39,286 nt of DNA, from the NCBI GenBank assembly GCA_040357565.1, contig JBDODJ010000105.1; one strand, 5' to 3'. A program made the translations under genes and the position numbers. The stretch's first letter is position 1. Each line of letters opens with the position of its first letter. Source of the stretch: Cercozoa sp. M6MM. Lineage: Eukaryota; Endomyxa: Ascetosporea. The notes below the pieces were generated by a model. It worked only from the letters and a program-made list of their open reading frames with translations, did no database searches and was not told the origin of the DNA. This document shows, in pieces, positions 29,630 to 39,286 of the stretch.

Positions 29630-30677
29630 TTACTTCTTGCTCTTCTTGGACTTCTTGCTCTTCTTGTTGGCGCGCTCCTCGAGGATGACAGCGGCGATCT
29701 CGGCGCGCTTCTCGCGGCGGCCAGCCTTGCGAGCGTCGTTGCGAGCCTTGCGGAGCGTGCCGAAGGCCGACGTGCCCGTCAGGGCCTTGGTGACCTCCTC
29801 GGCGACGTAGATCTTCTTGGCGACCTCCTCGACGACGGCCTCAGCACCCGGGAAGGCCGGCTTCTCGCCCTTCTTGTCCAGGATGACAAGCTTGGCCTTG
29901 TAGGCCTGCAGACGCTGCACGTTCTGCTTGAACTGCTCCTGCGAGCGGTTCTTGCGGCGGTGGTCGACCGAGATGCCGATCGAGCGCGCCTGCAGCGGCG
30001 ACACGCCGGCGGCCTTGAGCTCGTCGAGCGTGAAACCACGGCCGGCGCGCACCTTGTTGTTGTACTTGTTGGTCGGGCAACGCACCACCGGGCGCAGCAG
30101 ACCCACCGGGCGCGGAGCGGCCTTCTGGGCCTTCTCGGCACGGACAGCCTTGCGGGCAGCCTTCTTGGCCGGCTGGTCGAGCCACGTCTTGACGTAGCTG
30201 AGCACACAAGCAAACGCGTCTCCGTGTCCTCCACGCTGCACTACTCACTGATGGGACACACGTGCGGTTCCTCGGTCCAGGAACACCCGCGTGACTATGG
30301 TCACGCGGATTGCCGACTCGCACACAACTGCTCCCTCGGCCAGCACAAACGCACACCTGGAGGTGCGAGAGTGCCTGCCTTCTCGGGATAGAAGCACAAG
30401 CGAGCACGGCACACAACGCCAGACAACTGTCAGCTTTCGTGTGGAGGGACCACATCACTACCAGGGTAGTTGAGGCACACACCAAACAGCCCAGAAAAGT
30501 TAGAACAAGCTACCGCTGCCAGTCCTTGCGGAAGTGGATGTTGCAGATGATGTTGTTGTGCCTACACACAGCGCGGATACACGAGTCCAGAGGTTGGCAC
30601 ACTGCGCGCAAAAAACGCCACAGCCCGCCGAGCGAGGCAAGCGCAGCAAGACAGAACACTGGGCTAACGTACTTCAT
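29630..30677 (-). CDS. RPL13: 60S ribosomal protein L13 (eL13)
   Basis: Three exons: 30677-30673 (only ATGAA), 30561-30514 and 30197-29630. They total 621 nt, 206 residues plus stop, the normal length. Exon 2 gives the family N-terminus [17 protein letters not shown]. Exon 3 gives [63 protein letters not shown] and a Lys-rich end with KKSK repeats. eL13 sits near the large-subunit exit side and is essential. Codon use is strongly biased to C/G third positions (AAG, CTC/CTG, GCC/GCG), as expected of a highly expressed gene and unlike its neighbours. The 316-nt second intron is much larger than most introns here. Confidence 0.97.
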
Positions 30678-30901
30678 CTTAGCTGTCGATTCCAAACAAA
30701 ACAAAGGTGTGTGTGCGCGATCTAGTATTTTTTGAACAACCAGCGCTCCTCATGGCGGAGCCTGTTTCTCGGCACACAGACGCTAGCGTGGGCGTGTGCT
30801 GTGTAATTGTAGAACGCATTAGTGCTACTAAATTGTGTACTTTGTCGCCAAGTTACACCTATTTTGGCGCCGTTCGAACAGAGAAAGGCGGCGTTTGGAC
30901 A
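30678..30901. promoter_or_regulatory. Head-to-head spacer between RPL13 and the Rtt106-like gene
   Basis: 224 bp separate RPL13 from the chosen start of the chaperone gene. An in-frame upstream ATG at 30752 would shorten it to 74 bp. As the promoter of a ribosomal protein gene it should be strong; no named element is evident. Confidence 0.4.
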
Positions 30902-31443
30902 ATGACCGGGAAGCGCAAGGAGCCGACGCCCGGCATGATGGGCGTCCTCACGGAGTTGTGTGGCTCCCAAGCTTTCCCAGAGTGGGCCAAGACAGCGCGT
31001 ATGTCTCATGAATGTCTCTTGTACCATGCACGCACTTGCCTCTGTTTCACAGTGCAATGCGAGGCCGAGATTCGTCGTGGAAATCCCGAGGATGCGCAAG
31101 AGGCTCTTTACGCTCTTGTGCGATCCTTTGTCGCTTTGTCTGTACCTTTCCTGTGCGGCTACTGTGTCCCGTGTGACGTTTATCCTCTGTGTTTGTAGAA
31201 GGCAAGTCCTGCCACACAAAAGACTGCCGAGGCGGCGGACGGTGCCGAGTATGATGGAACTAAGGACACATACCAGGTGGGTCTGAGTTATTTTTCATTA
31301 AACTTAGTGTGAGCCTGGTATTTTTCTCTGTGCAGAACGAGAAACGCATCTGTCGACTGCAGACGACGTCGCCGTCGATGCGAGGCTCGTGGCGACTCGA
31401 CGTGTTTGCTTCTGGTGTGCTGCATTGCCGTGTATACACACAC

Positions 31444-31477
<34 letters not shown>

Positions 31478-32089
31478 AACAACATGTGCCTGCAGGTGCC
31501 ATGCTGCAGTCGGTTTCGCAGGTGAAGAAGCAGCCCGCAAGTGCGCCTGCCACGTGGCTGCCAAAGGGCCTGGTGTCGCATGTGCTCTCGGTGCCACTGG
31601 CGACTACGAAGCCCGAACGAGGTGTGCTCTTTGTCTCTGTCTTTCCGTACGTCGAGTGTTTTTGTATTTTGGCACTCTGTGAACAGGCGTGATCCTTGCC
31701 TTCAAGCGCGTGGTTCACGTGCAGGCATCTGCCAAACAGAGGCGTCGTGTCACTGTAAGAATCACTCCTGTGACTTTAGATCTACTTTTTTCGGTCTGAC
31801 TCTCTGCTCTGCAGGCCCTGATGCTGACGTGGCCAAAGTCAAGCGAGGGCATTGAAGTCTCTGCCGATGCGCCCGAAAAACTGCGGCAACTCAGCGGCGG
31901 CACCGCACACTGTGGTACTGTTATATGTATCTATACTGTTATATTTATCTCTATTGTTATTGTATATATACTGTTATATGTGTATATACTGTTATATGTG
32001 TATATACTGTTATATGTATCTATACTGTTATATGTATATATACTGTTATATGTATATATGCTGTTGTATGTATATATACTGTGATGCGT

Positions 32090-32143
<54 letters not shown>

Positions 32144-33109
32144 GGCAGCTGCCGATTTGCTGTCGCACACCTTGGGTCAGGGCGAGGTGTGCGCCGCGCG
32201 GAAGGCGACGTTCTGGTCGAGTACGACATCGTCTCACTCGATCAAGTGTCTCACTGGTGGTACAACTGAGTTCTGACATGTACAATGTACAATGTGCTTG
32301 TATTCTTGGGAAACGACTTGGGCTGCAGGAGTCAACGAGGGACGTTTGTTCCCGTTGAGTGCCGGCTTCCTCTTTGTGCACAAGCCTCTGCTCTTCATTC
32401 CTCTCGACTCGGTCAAGGTGCTGCTGCTGAGGACTATCCTGTGTGCGTGTACTGTTGTCTTTCAACGGCAACTTGTGAGGTAGGACGTGCGGTGTCCGCG
32501 TGCTGGCAAACACAGCACACTGGTGGTTGACTACGCCGACGAGTCTTCGCAGCCCGCCTCGGTAGGTTGGCCAGCTAGTTGGAAGTATACCTGTCTCCTC
32601 CACCTGTATCTCTATGTTGACGCTGCTGTGCAGGTCGAGTTCAGCATGGTACCACAAGACGACATTAAGCAGGTCAAGCAATTTCTGCATGCCGCTTGGA
32701 GCAACAAGAGCGCTGCCGACGACAGCACCGAAGCGACCAGCCAAGGTGCTTTTTTTTTTGTTGCTTACCGTTTTATGAAAGAAGAAGTAGTTACTTTGGT
32801 TGTTGCGTTGTCAGGCGTAGTGGACGATGACGACGACAGCGAGGACAGCGACGTGCACTTTGAAGAGTCCGAGAGTGACTCCGATATCGACTATGAGAGC
32901 AACAGCGACGCCGAGCTTGGTCCTCCCATCGAGCGTCATGGCGTGCAGGTACCTCACTGATCGGTCCTGCTGCTTTTGTGCTTATTCCGTTCGTGTGTGT
33001 TTCGTAGGGTGCCTCGGGGCTTCGCATGGGCGAACGAATCCGCGCTCGCCGCGAGAAGCTGCGACTTTCGCGGCATTCGCGTTCCATTGACGAGGACCCA
33101 GATGCTTGA
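30902..33109 (+). CDS. Rtt106/SSRP1-like histone chaperone with tandem PH-like domains
   Basis: About eleven exons. The N-terminal region (KRKEPTPGMMGVLTELC; EIRRGNPEDAQEALYAL) precedes a first PH-like domain (RLQTTSPSMRGSWRLDVFAS ... PERGVILAFKRVVHV). A second PH-like domain carries the family signature EGRLFPLSAGFLFVHKPLLF followed by IPLDSVK and VEFSMVPQDDIKQV. The C-terminus is very acidic (DDDDDSEDSD; ESESDSDIDYESNSD) and ends in a basic stretch. Tandem PH domains plus an acidic tail are shared by yeast Rtt106 and by the FACT subunits SSRP1/Pob3. The lack of an HMG box and the second-domain signature favour Rtt106. These proteins bind H3-H4 and deposit it behind forks or at genes. A large intron holds the minisatellite at 31920-32140. 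Confidence 0.65.
31434..31475 (+). repeat. (CA)n/(TG)n microsatellite in an intron
   Basis: A CACACA stretch runs directly into a TGTGTG stretch, which makes a perfect dinucleotide palindrome able to form a hairpin. It lies inside an intron of the Rtt106-like gene. Confidence 0.9.
31920..32140 (+). repeat. TATACTGTTATATGTG minisatellite followed by (GT)n
   Basis: About nine copies of an 18-nt unit (TATATACTGTTATATGTG and variants) fill most of the 237-nt intron at 31912-32148 and are followed by a 44-bp GT run before the CTGGCAG acceptor. Confidence 0.93.
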
Positions 33110-33461
33110 GCTTAGTAGCTATCACGACTGAACTGCGTTTGATCTGCGTTGAACTGATGCATGGTGAATTATTCGATTCGATAATTTAAATTAAATTATG
33201 AATGTCCGGCTCCGCTCCTGTCGGTACCCGTACCATCGATCATTATATGTATCGTATGGCGTGGGCATGTTTCTCGTCTCGCGTCGCCGTATAGCATTCT
33301 GTCATAGCTCAGCTCGTAACGCTACTGGGTTTTACATCCGCGCGTACACTTGCCTTCATGTGACACGCAAAAAAGTGATTAAAATAAACAGAGTGACATG
33401 CTCCCAGACAAGAGATTCGGCCCTTGCTTTCCGGCGTGACCAGAAGAGCACTTTTCCGTTT
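33110..33461. other. Spacer, no gene recognised
   Basis: 352 bp lie between two plus-strand genes, with an AT-rich stretch at 33165-33200 and the presumed promoter of the coiled-coil gene. An upstream frame open from 33198 has no convincing protein content. Confidence 0.5.
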
Positions 33462-34555
33462 ATGACGAAAGCAGACGAGACCGCGTTGTTGAAAGCACTC
33501 GAAGCAGTGCAAAAGCAATGCACTTTTCTCAAGAAGGAGCGAAGTGAGCTCAAGCTGGAGCAAAATCGAACTGCTTCGAAACTGCGCGAGTGCCAAGAGG
33601 AGTTGCGCGAAGCGCAAGAGTTAATTCACGGGATGAAGCATCTGGTCAAGGACATCGGCGATGTTCGGAGTTTGCTTATACGGGAGGTGCTTCCTTCTGC
33701 TCCAGTCAGCTGACCAGTTAAACCACTGTTCATACCTTTGTTGTACAGCTTCGGTCAAGAGTTGTTCGACTCAGTGACGGAGAAAACTTTGAACTACTTG
33801 ATGTAGCCTTGTCTGAAACCCGTCTGTCGCAGTCTTCTACTAAGGAGCTCGCTGAATTCTTATTGACAGTTGACGTCAGGCCCGTTCTTTGCTCGAGCAA
33901 TTTAAAGCAACAGCTGCGTGACGTGCTGAGGGCTCCGCATGAGCGTGACAAAAAGGAGAGACGCTTGCGAACGTTTGGGCGAGATAATGAAGGCAACGGC
34001 AGACAAATATCGGAAAGCCGGCGATCGGGGTTTGCTGCCCCCACTGCAGCGAGCACGCTGCGAGAGGCAAACAAGGTATTGTGAGGTGTAATTTAGTCGT
34101 AGACGCTATGTCGCATTGCCTGTTAGAGGCGAAGCAGGCCTCGTACCAGAAGCGATAGAACTCTTAAGACGAGTTCTTCGGTGAGTAGCTCTTGTTCTCA
34201 GTCGCATCGCATTAAGAGCCTGCATGCGGAAGACGACATCGCGCTAGAGATACAACTGCCAGCGCAAGAACGAGGACGACAGCGTCGTCGTGTGAGACTG
34301 AGAAGACCTCGACAAACATCCTTGATGAACAGAAGATCTGCATCCAGAAATGCCCAGTCGTTCGACGACAGCGACGCTCAGGCAGGACGAAGCGCTGAAC
34401 TCGCAACGTACATCGATCTCCTTCAGCAGGCGAACGCCCGAAAGAACGCACTGACTGACGCGACTAAAGGTGAAACGACACAAGGAGCAACGACACCTTC
34501 ACCAGACTATGACATTCTGCGCCGACTCGGTGAGTATGCCAGCCAACACTGCTGA
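33462..34555 (+). CDS. Coiled-coil protein, unrecognised
   Basis: Three exons join in phase, with introns at about 33687-33748 and 34076-34128. The N-terminal 75 residues form a strong coiled coil (ALEAVQKQCTFLKKERSELK; KLRECQEELREAQELIHGMK). The middle has RSRVVRLSDGENFELLDVAL and a short helical block. The C-terminal third is basic and Ser/Arg-rich, then polar, ending DYDILRRLGEYASQHC. The composition would suit a cytoskeletal, centrosomal or axonemal adaptor, but there is no diagnostic motif. It lies between the Rtt106-like gene and a WD40 gene and close to CFAP53. Confidence 0.55.
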
Positions 34556-34755
34556 GATACAGGCCGAGTTTTTTGTCAGTTGCTGTCGGACGGACGCGCT
34601 TAAACTGAGTGAAGTTGTAACTGAATAATTCAAATTTCGTTTTGAAATCGACATATCAAAACTGCCTTCTTTTAGTGCGTAGACAAATACTGTACTTCTT
34701 AATTCAATGCAATAGGGAGCACCCTTAGTTCAGTTCGTTCGTTGGCCGACTAAAA

Positions 34756-36250
34756 TTAAAACATCATTTTAAAGCTGTTTTCAGTACTCCACTTGGCGCA
34801 GTTCAAAGTATCGGATGACATTACCACAATGACATGGTCTTCGTTAAGCCATGCAGCCCCACTCAGTGCAGCTTCCTTCCACTGAAACACCGTTTTAATG
34901 ATGTACACACTTCCAGAGCGCATCTCCCAACTTTCACAGACAGAACATACATGGTATTCCCAAAGCAGAGTGACATTTGCAGCGTCGTGCTGCTTTCTTC
35001 TCCAAACTCGCGCAAAGCCGTCTTCTCCGGCAGTGAGTAAAACCGAACCATTGTCTTTGAGGCTCAATGCGCACACACTGCGCAGATGGGCACCGATTAT
35101 GCACGCGTGAGTGCTCGATGTATCCAAGACGAGAACTGACCCTCCAACTGCAGCTCGAAACTAAGATAGGCCTAGCTAGGGTGCAAGAAAGGACAATACC
35201 TGTGCCAACAGCAATGATGCGTTCATTTGCGTCTTCTTCGCTGGGATGGAGAGCAACGTACGACGGAAGCATGGCGCCGCATTGAAACAGTGTCCTCCAA
35301 CTCCCAAGATCATCGTCAGGTTCTGCCGACGGGAGACTGTATAGAACAATCTTGCCGTCACCGTGAGCAGCGCAGATAAACGAATCGTCCATAGACATGG
35401 CGACAGGCGGAGCTTCCGAAGCTGACTCCTGCTGCAGTACTTCTTGGACCCGCACGTCAAGCAGTTCTTCGCGAGCTTGTGCGACCGAGAGTTCGTATGC
35501 ACCAATGAAGCCGCTACTTGTGGCCACTGCCACGAGCACTGCGCCCTTGTCTACGAAGTAGCTGGCAGAGCACAAACACCTCCCATTCGAGTCTGCAATT
35601 AGTTGATTTGAACGATTGAAAGAATGAAAGAAAAGGAAACCCAAAGTGGTAAACTTGTCCTGCGGGACTAACACCTAAATGCAATTGAAAATTTACCACC
35701 AATGGGTAGACGGACCCGGTTAGTAGCCCCCTTTGCGTCGCTTATCATCACAGTACCGTCGCTTGCTATCGCCGCAACAAACGACGATGCTACGAACTGA
35801 TCGATGAAGTAGAGGCCTCCCACTGGCTGCACAAACACAGACCGAAACACAGATTTCTTCAGTTAGTGGGAAATAATGTATAATCTGTAATAATTGAAGT
35901 CGCTGTAAATGTACCCTTTTCCCAGTTTGATCCTTCGCGTGGACGCGAGAGGATATCAAGTGATGGGACTCAGCTTCTGCTCTTGCAAGCTGCGTCTGTT
36001 GCGGGAGTTTGATGAGTCCAGGCACGTGCACCAACACGCATTCACTGCAATCACTGGTTCGGCACAATACGTGGCGGTCAGCTAAGTGCACAATGTTGTC
36101 CTGGTTGCCCTCCGTGTCATCATCGCTCAGACAGCTTGATAGCCTGCCGATTGAGAAACTATTAGGCCCTACGGCGGTGGGTTTTCCTCGAGGCAGCGCC
36201 AAGCGTCTGATTCCGTGTTCCTGTTGCTCGGTAGACGTCGCACTTAGCAT
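34756..36250 (-). CDS. WD40-repeat protein
   Basis: At least four exons start at ATG 36250. The N-terminus is polar (SSCLSDDDTEGNQDNIVHLA). Blade-like segments follow: FVAAIASDGTVMISDAKG, AVLVAVATSSGFIGAYEL, FICAAHGDGKIVLYSLP, YVALHPSEEDANERIIAVGT, the classical IIGAHLRSVCALSLKDNGSV then LLTAGEDGFARVWRR, and HVIVVMSSDTLNCAKW near the end. This gives six or seven blades, a single beta-propeller of about 400 residues with no extra domain, so it is probably a protein-interaction scaffold. I cannot assign an orthologue. The gene is head-to-head with CFAP53 (153 bp), and a shared ciliary role is possible but not shown. Confidence 0.7.
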
Positions 36251-36403
36251 TTAAATGGAATTGCAACACAGCAAAGCACAACTTTTTATTCTCCGTCGAG
36301 ACGCGCGGAAGCCGAAAAATAGGACAACAAACATTGTTGCAGAATATACGTTCAGTTCCAGCAAGGCAGCGCGACTGAGCTAGTGCCTGCACTCTGTCCA
36401 GCA
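36251..36403. promoter_or_regulatory. Head-to-head spacer between the WD40 gene and CFAP53
   Basis: This 153-bp region must serve both starts. It includes TTTTTATT near 36282 but no clear TATA box at a standard distance for either gene. Confidence 0.35.
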
Positions 36404-38130
36404 ATGAGTCGATTCCCTGGCGTCGGAGAAAGTGCAGACCGCAGTCTTGTGTCTGCAAAAAGCAGCGAAAGACAAAAAATCGAGTTTCGGAATGCATTTG
36501 AAGAGCGGTCCGACAAGGTGTTTGCTACTGCTTTGGCAAAGCAACGGTTTGATGAATTGTGCCGTAAACGAGACGAAAGTCTCCAACAACGCAGGCGGAA
36601 GTTGCAGCTCCTTTTTGAGCACGAAGAACGACAATACGCGAGTGAAATGATAGCTCAGCAACAAACGTCGGAAGACAGATTTGAGCAGCTCCGCGAACGA
36701 GCGGCAGAACTGCGGAAGGTACTGTTTTGAAAGCGTGTAAATTGACCACTCACCCAGAGTTGTGTAGGAGCGTTTAAAGCGCGAACGGGAGTTCAGCAAA
36801 GAACAGCTTGAGCGCCAGTTTTCAGAAAACTGTGACGAACTGCGTGCGGCAAGATCTGAAGTACTTGCAACTGCGTGCCGTGCAGAAACACGGAACCTAC
36901 TCGATGCAAAGCAAAAGCAGCGTGAACTAGAGCAATTGGAAGAAAAAAAGATGCGCAAGGCTGTCGAACAGGACATGATTAAAGCGATGGAAGAAGAAAA
37001 TCTGAAAGCCGAAAAGAAGAAAGAATTCTACAACAATATTTACGCGGAAGTCGCAAAACAGAGGCGAGACAGAGAGGAACGACGAGAACTAGAACAACAG
37101 GAGCGACAAAGAAGTATAGAACAGCGCATGCAAAAATTGAAGCAAATGGAAGAACAGACGAAAGAACTTGCTCGCCAAGAGGCTCAGCGAAAGCAGGCTG
37201 TTCGGGAAGAATTGCGCGCCTTTACGTACGAGCAGCGCGACCACAGTAATTCACCTTCCACTCGAGCTAACATACAAACGACAGACAATTCACATACAGT
37301 TTGAGTATTCTTGTGCAGGAGCTGCCGAAAAACAAGCTCGTCGCGATGCAGACAAAAAATACATTAAAGATGTCCTTCTTCGCGAAAAACTCTCACAAAA
37401 AGAAGAACAAAACTACCGTGATATTCTCCGCGAAGACCAGCAGCAGTTTCTGCAGTTTGTTCGTGAGCGCAAGCAACATGAACAACGGATGGAACAAGCG
37501 CAAAACGCAGCATTCCTTGCAGAGCAGGAGCAAATGTGGCGACAACGCGAGGAAAAGTGGAAGAAAGAGCAGGATGCCCGCGACCTTCTGCTGCGGCAAA
37601 CAGTGGAGGAACGAGAACGACAGATAGCTCAACGAAATCAAGAGCGCGAAGAGCAAAAGGCGAGTCGCAATGAAGTCGACGAGCGCTTCCTTGCACTCGA
37701 AGAACGCGAAATCGCCTCAAAGCAACAGCGACGTAAGGAAGATAACTACCTGAATGTAGAGTAACCAAAGTGTATAAAGTATTGTCTGAACAGTCGAGCG
37801 CGCCAAGTACTACCAGCAAGGTGCTTCATCATTTTGGCCACGCCTCCAAAGCAAACCACCCATGCTTACTTAAGTTTATTGCTCAGAACAACTCAAACAA
37901 ATACGAGAACGAAGTGAAAGGTTGAAACGAGAGCGCGAAGAAGCGAAACAAGTATGTTGATTTGAGAGTACAACTAGCTTCCTGATACAGAAGCGTGTTC
38001 ACAGGAGGAGATAGAGCGACTCGCAATGGAGGAAAAGACGATCCGAGAAAAAACAGATCATCTGTTGAGACAACCCGCAAAGGATGGACAGATCTTCCAT
38101 GGCCGCCGCAAAGTCCGGTGGAGCTACTAA
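36404..38130 (+). CDS. CFAP53: CFAP53/CCDC11-like ciliary protein (TPH domain)
   Basis: Five exons from ATG 36404 to TAA 38128-38130 encode about 480 residues, almost entirely charged coiled coil, and joining phases agree. Blocks match CFAP53: a basic start with SSERQKIEFRNAFEE, KLQLLFEHEERQYASEM (human: KLRELLALEENEYFTEM), EQLERQFSENCDELR (human: EKLDQQFRERCEELR), then the trichohyalin-plectin homology region rich in KQRRDREERRELEQQE-type heptads. CFAP53 is a microtubule inner protein of axonemal doublets and a centriolar satellite protein needed for cilia. Its presence implies a flagellated stage. The fourth intron (GTAAGG, about 157 nt from 37732) was chosen because reading through gives a stop soon after. 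Confidence 0.82.
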
Positions 38131-38804
38131 GCGGATCCGATCGATGAAGTTAATACGTGTACTACGCAACACAAACTGCTTCTTTCTACCGCCGTTTGAA
38201 TTGAGGCTGGTACAATGTAAGATAGAGCATTGCCATCGCGTCGACTACCAAATCGAATTCGTCGACGAGCACGCCGACTGAGTACAAAAAAATGCTGATT
38301 TGGTGCTAGAGCATATGCACATGAACCCGAGTTGCGTATGTTTACGCCAGACCTTTTGTTTGCGATATAAATTGAATTGAAACTATTGTGCGGTGCATGC
38401 ACTCGCGTACGACTCCGTTGGAGCCGGTATTCTCGGCGATGCCCGGCATGTCGCCCGTCTTCCTCCTCGATTTTGTGTCTCTCAGCGTCTCATTTACGCG
38501 AACTGGAAGGTACGTAAACTCATGATATACTGCTGCGTCGGGAGCTGCGCCGAGTTGATGACAGATTCGTGCACCGCCGCCGACTCGCCTCGTGCGACAC
38601 CGGCTGTCCGCGCAACCATCTAACGCCGTAAGGTAATTCTCCGACCTCGACTGCTGCCGCCGGCACGACTGAAGACGATTTGTCGCCTGACGACGAGCGG
38701 ACGGCGGTCAACGGAAATAGAAAACGAACGTAACTGACAAACGAAACGAAAACTCGATTCAAACTGCGCTGAAGTGCGGTGGAGTTAAGTTGACGTGCGA
38801 TGAG
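38131..38804 (+). other. Spacer with a possible two-exon small gene
   Basis: Between CFAP53 and MSH2, a plus-strand frame ending at GTACGTAA (donor 38510) reads AYDSVGAGILGDARHVA ... RLIYANWK. After a 35-nt GT-AG intron it continues RRVDDRFVHRRRLASCD to the TAA at 38629-38631. Composition and splice sites are plausible, but the start is not visible and no family is recognised. The rest of the spacer shows nothing. Confidence 0.25.
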
Positions 38805-39286
38805 TCAGAAGTCCTCCTCGATGTCGCTGTCGTCGACAGTCATAGCGTCGCCGTTGCTGTTGTTGTTGTTGTTGTTGGCACTCGCCGGCGAGGACTGGCC
38901 CGTCGTGAACAACTCAGGCGCACCAGTGGAGGGACGGAACTTGCCAATGCCTGAAGTCACGGCCTCGAGCGACCTGACGCGCTGCTTGGCGATCTGGGGG
39001 GAGGGTAAAGTGGATGGGGGGGGGGGGGGTAAGCATGTACACCTCTAACACAGACTCAGGGAAGCCACTCATGCGTGCCACGGCGATTCCGAGCGACTTC
39101 TCGGCGGCACCGACTCTCATCTAGCACATGCAACAGTATTTTACCCCCCCATCCCCTCTACCCCCCCATTTGTCCCCTTGCTAGGTACCTTGTAAAGCAT
39201 GCAGACACGTTCGCCATCGGAACGCACAGCTGCGTGCAGATTGCACACCTGCACAAACACAAACACAGGAGGTAAGGGGGGGGGGG
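38805..39286 (-). CDS. MSH2: MutS homologue MSH2, C-terminal part (5' part beyond the window)
   Basis: Three terminal exons, 39189-39248, 39043-39120 and 38805-38993, join in phase. They encode NLHAAVRSDGERVCMLYK, then GAAEKSLGIAVARMSGFPES with VLEIAKQ...SLE, then an Asn-run tail ending in TVDDSDIEEDF. In human MSH2 the same place reads KNLHVTALTTEETLTMLYQV, then [20 protein letters not shown], then AKQKALELE. The AKQ and NLH features favour MSH2 over MSH6. The protein would pair with MSH3/MSH6 in mismatch recognition. The ATPase core lies outside the window. All three introns carry C- or G-homopolymer runs (for example 39017-39030 and 39279-39286). Confidence 0.82.

Noticed and set aside
1-39286. 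tRNA, rRNA or other structured RNA genes
   Set aside because: I found no convincing cloverleaf, rRNA block or snRNA motif by eye. A covariance-model scan would be needed to exclude small RNAs.

Overview
The window comes from a compact nuclear genome of a microbial, probably flagellated, eukaryote. Genes are split by many short GT-AG introns, most about 25 to 100 nt. They encode typical eukaryotic proteins: ribosomal protein L13e, Hikeshi, DDI1, SAMHD1, cytosolic thymidine kinase and MSH2. A CFAP53/CCDC11 homologue and a POC5-like protein point to basal bodies and a cilium or flagellum. TAA, TAG and TGA all act as ordinary stops. I could not place the organism more precisely from sequence alone. 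Two runs of exactly 100 N (11765-11864 and 13385-13484) are scaffold gaps, each next to a simple repeat.

Layout from left to right: flavodoxin-domain oxidoreductase (minus, runs off the left edge), POC5-like (minus), small membrane protein (plus), MscS-like channel (plus), DDI1 (minus), large WD40/Cys-rich protein (plus), basic Pro/Val-rich protein (minus), universal stress protein (plus), YjjX-type non-canonical NTP phosphatase (minus), Hikeshi/OPI10 (plus), unrecognised protein (minus), double-C2 protein (plus), SAMHD1 (minus), thymidine kinase (minus), RPL13 (minus), Rtt106-like histone chaperone (plus), coiled-coil protein (plus), WD40 protein (minus), CFAP53 (plus), possible small gene (plus), MSH2 (minus, runs off the right edge). 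That is about 20 genes in 39 kb. From 5.9 to 26.9 kb nine genes alternate strand without exception, so neighbours share either a short head-to-head promoter (14 to about 390 bp) or a tail-to-tail spacer.

Several genes serve DNA precursor supply and genome upkeep: thymidine kinase makes dTMP, its neighbour SAMHD1 destroys dNTPs, the YjjX enzyme removes inosine/xanthosine triphosphates, MSH2 repairs mismatches, DDI1 processes ubiquitinated proteins, and the Rtt106-like protein handles histones. Physical closeness is seen; co-regulation is only inferred.

The most unusual sequence feature is the intron population. Many introns in at least seven genes are built from runs of TTTACCCC/TACCC/poly-C, usually pyrimidine-rich on the sense strand; one contains an approximately 145-bp TACCC array. 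Others are microsatellites (CA/TG/TA), and several are only 22-35 nt long. Gene models below were made by hand from frame continuity, splice consensus and remembered family motifs. No search was run, so exon edges and names need checking.
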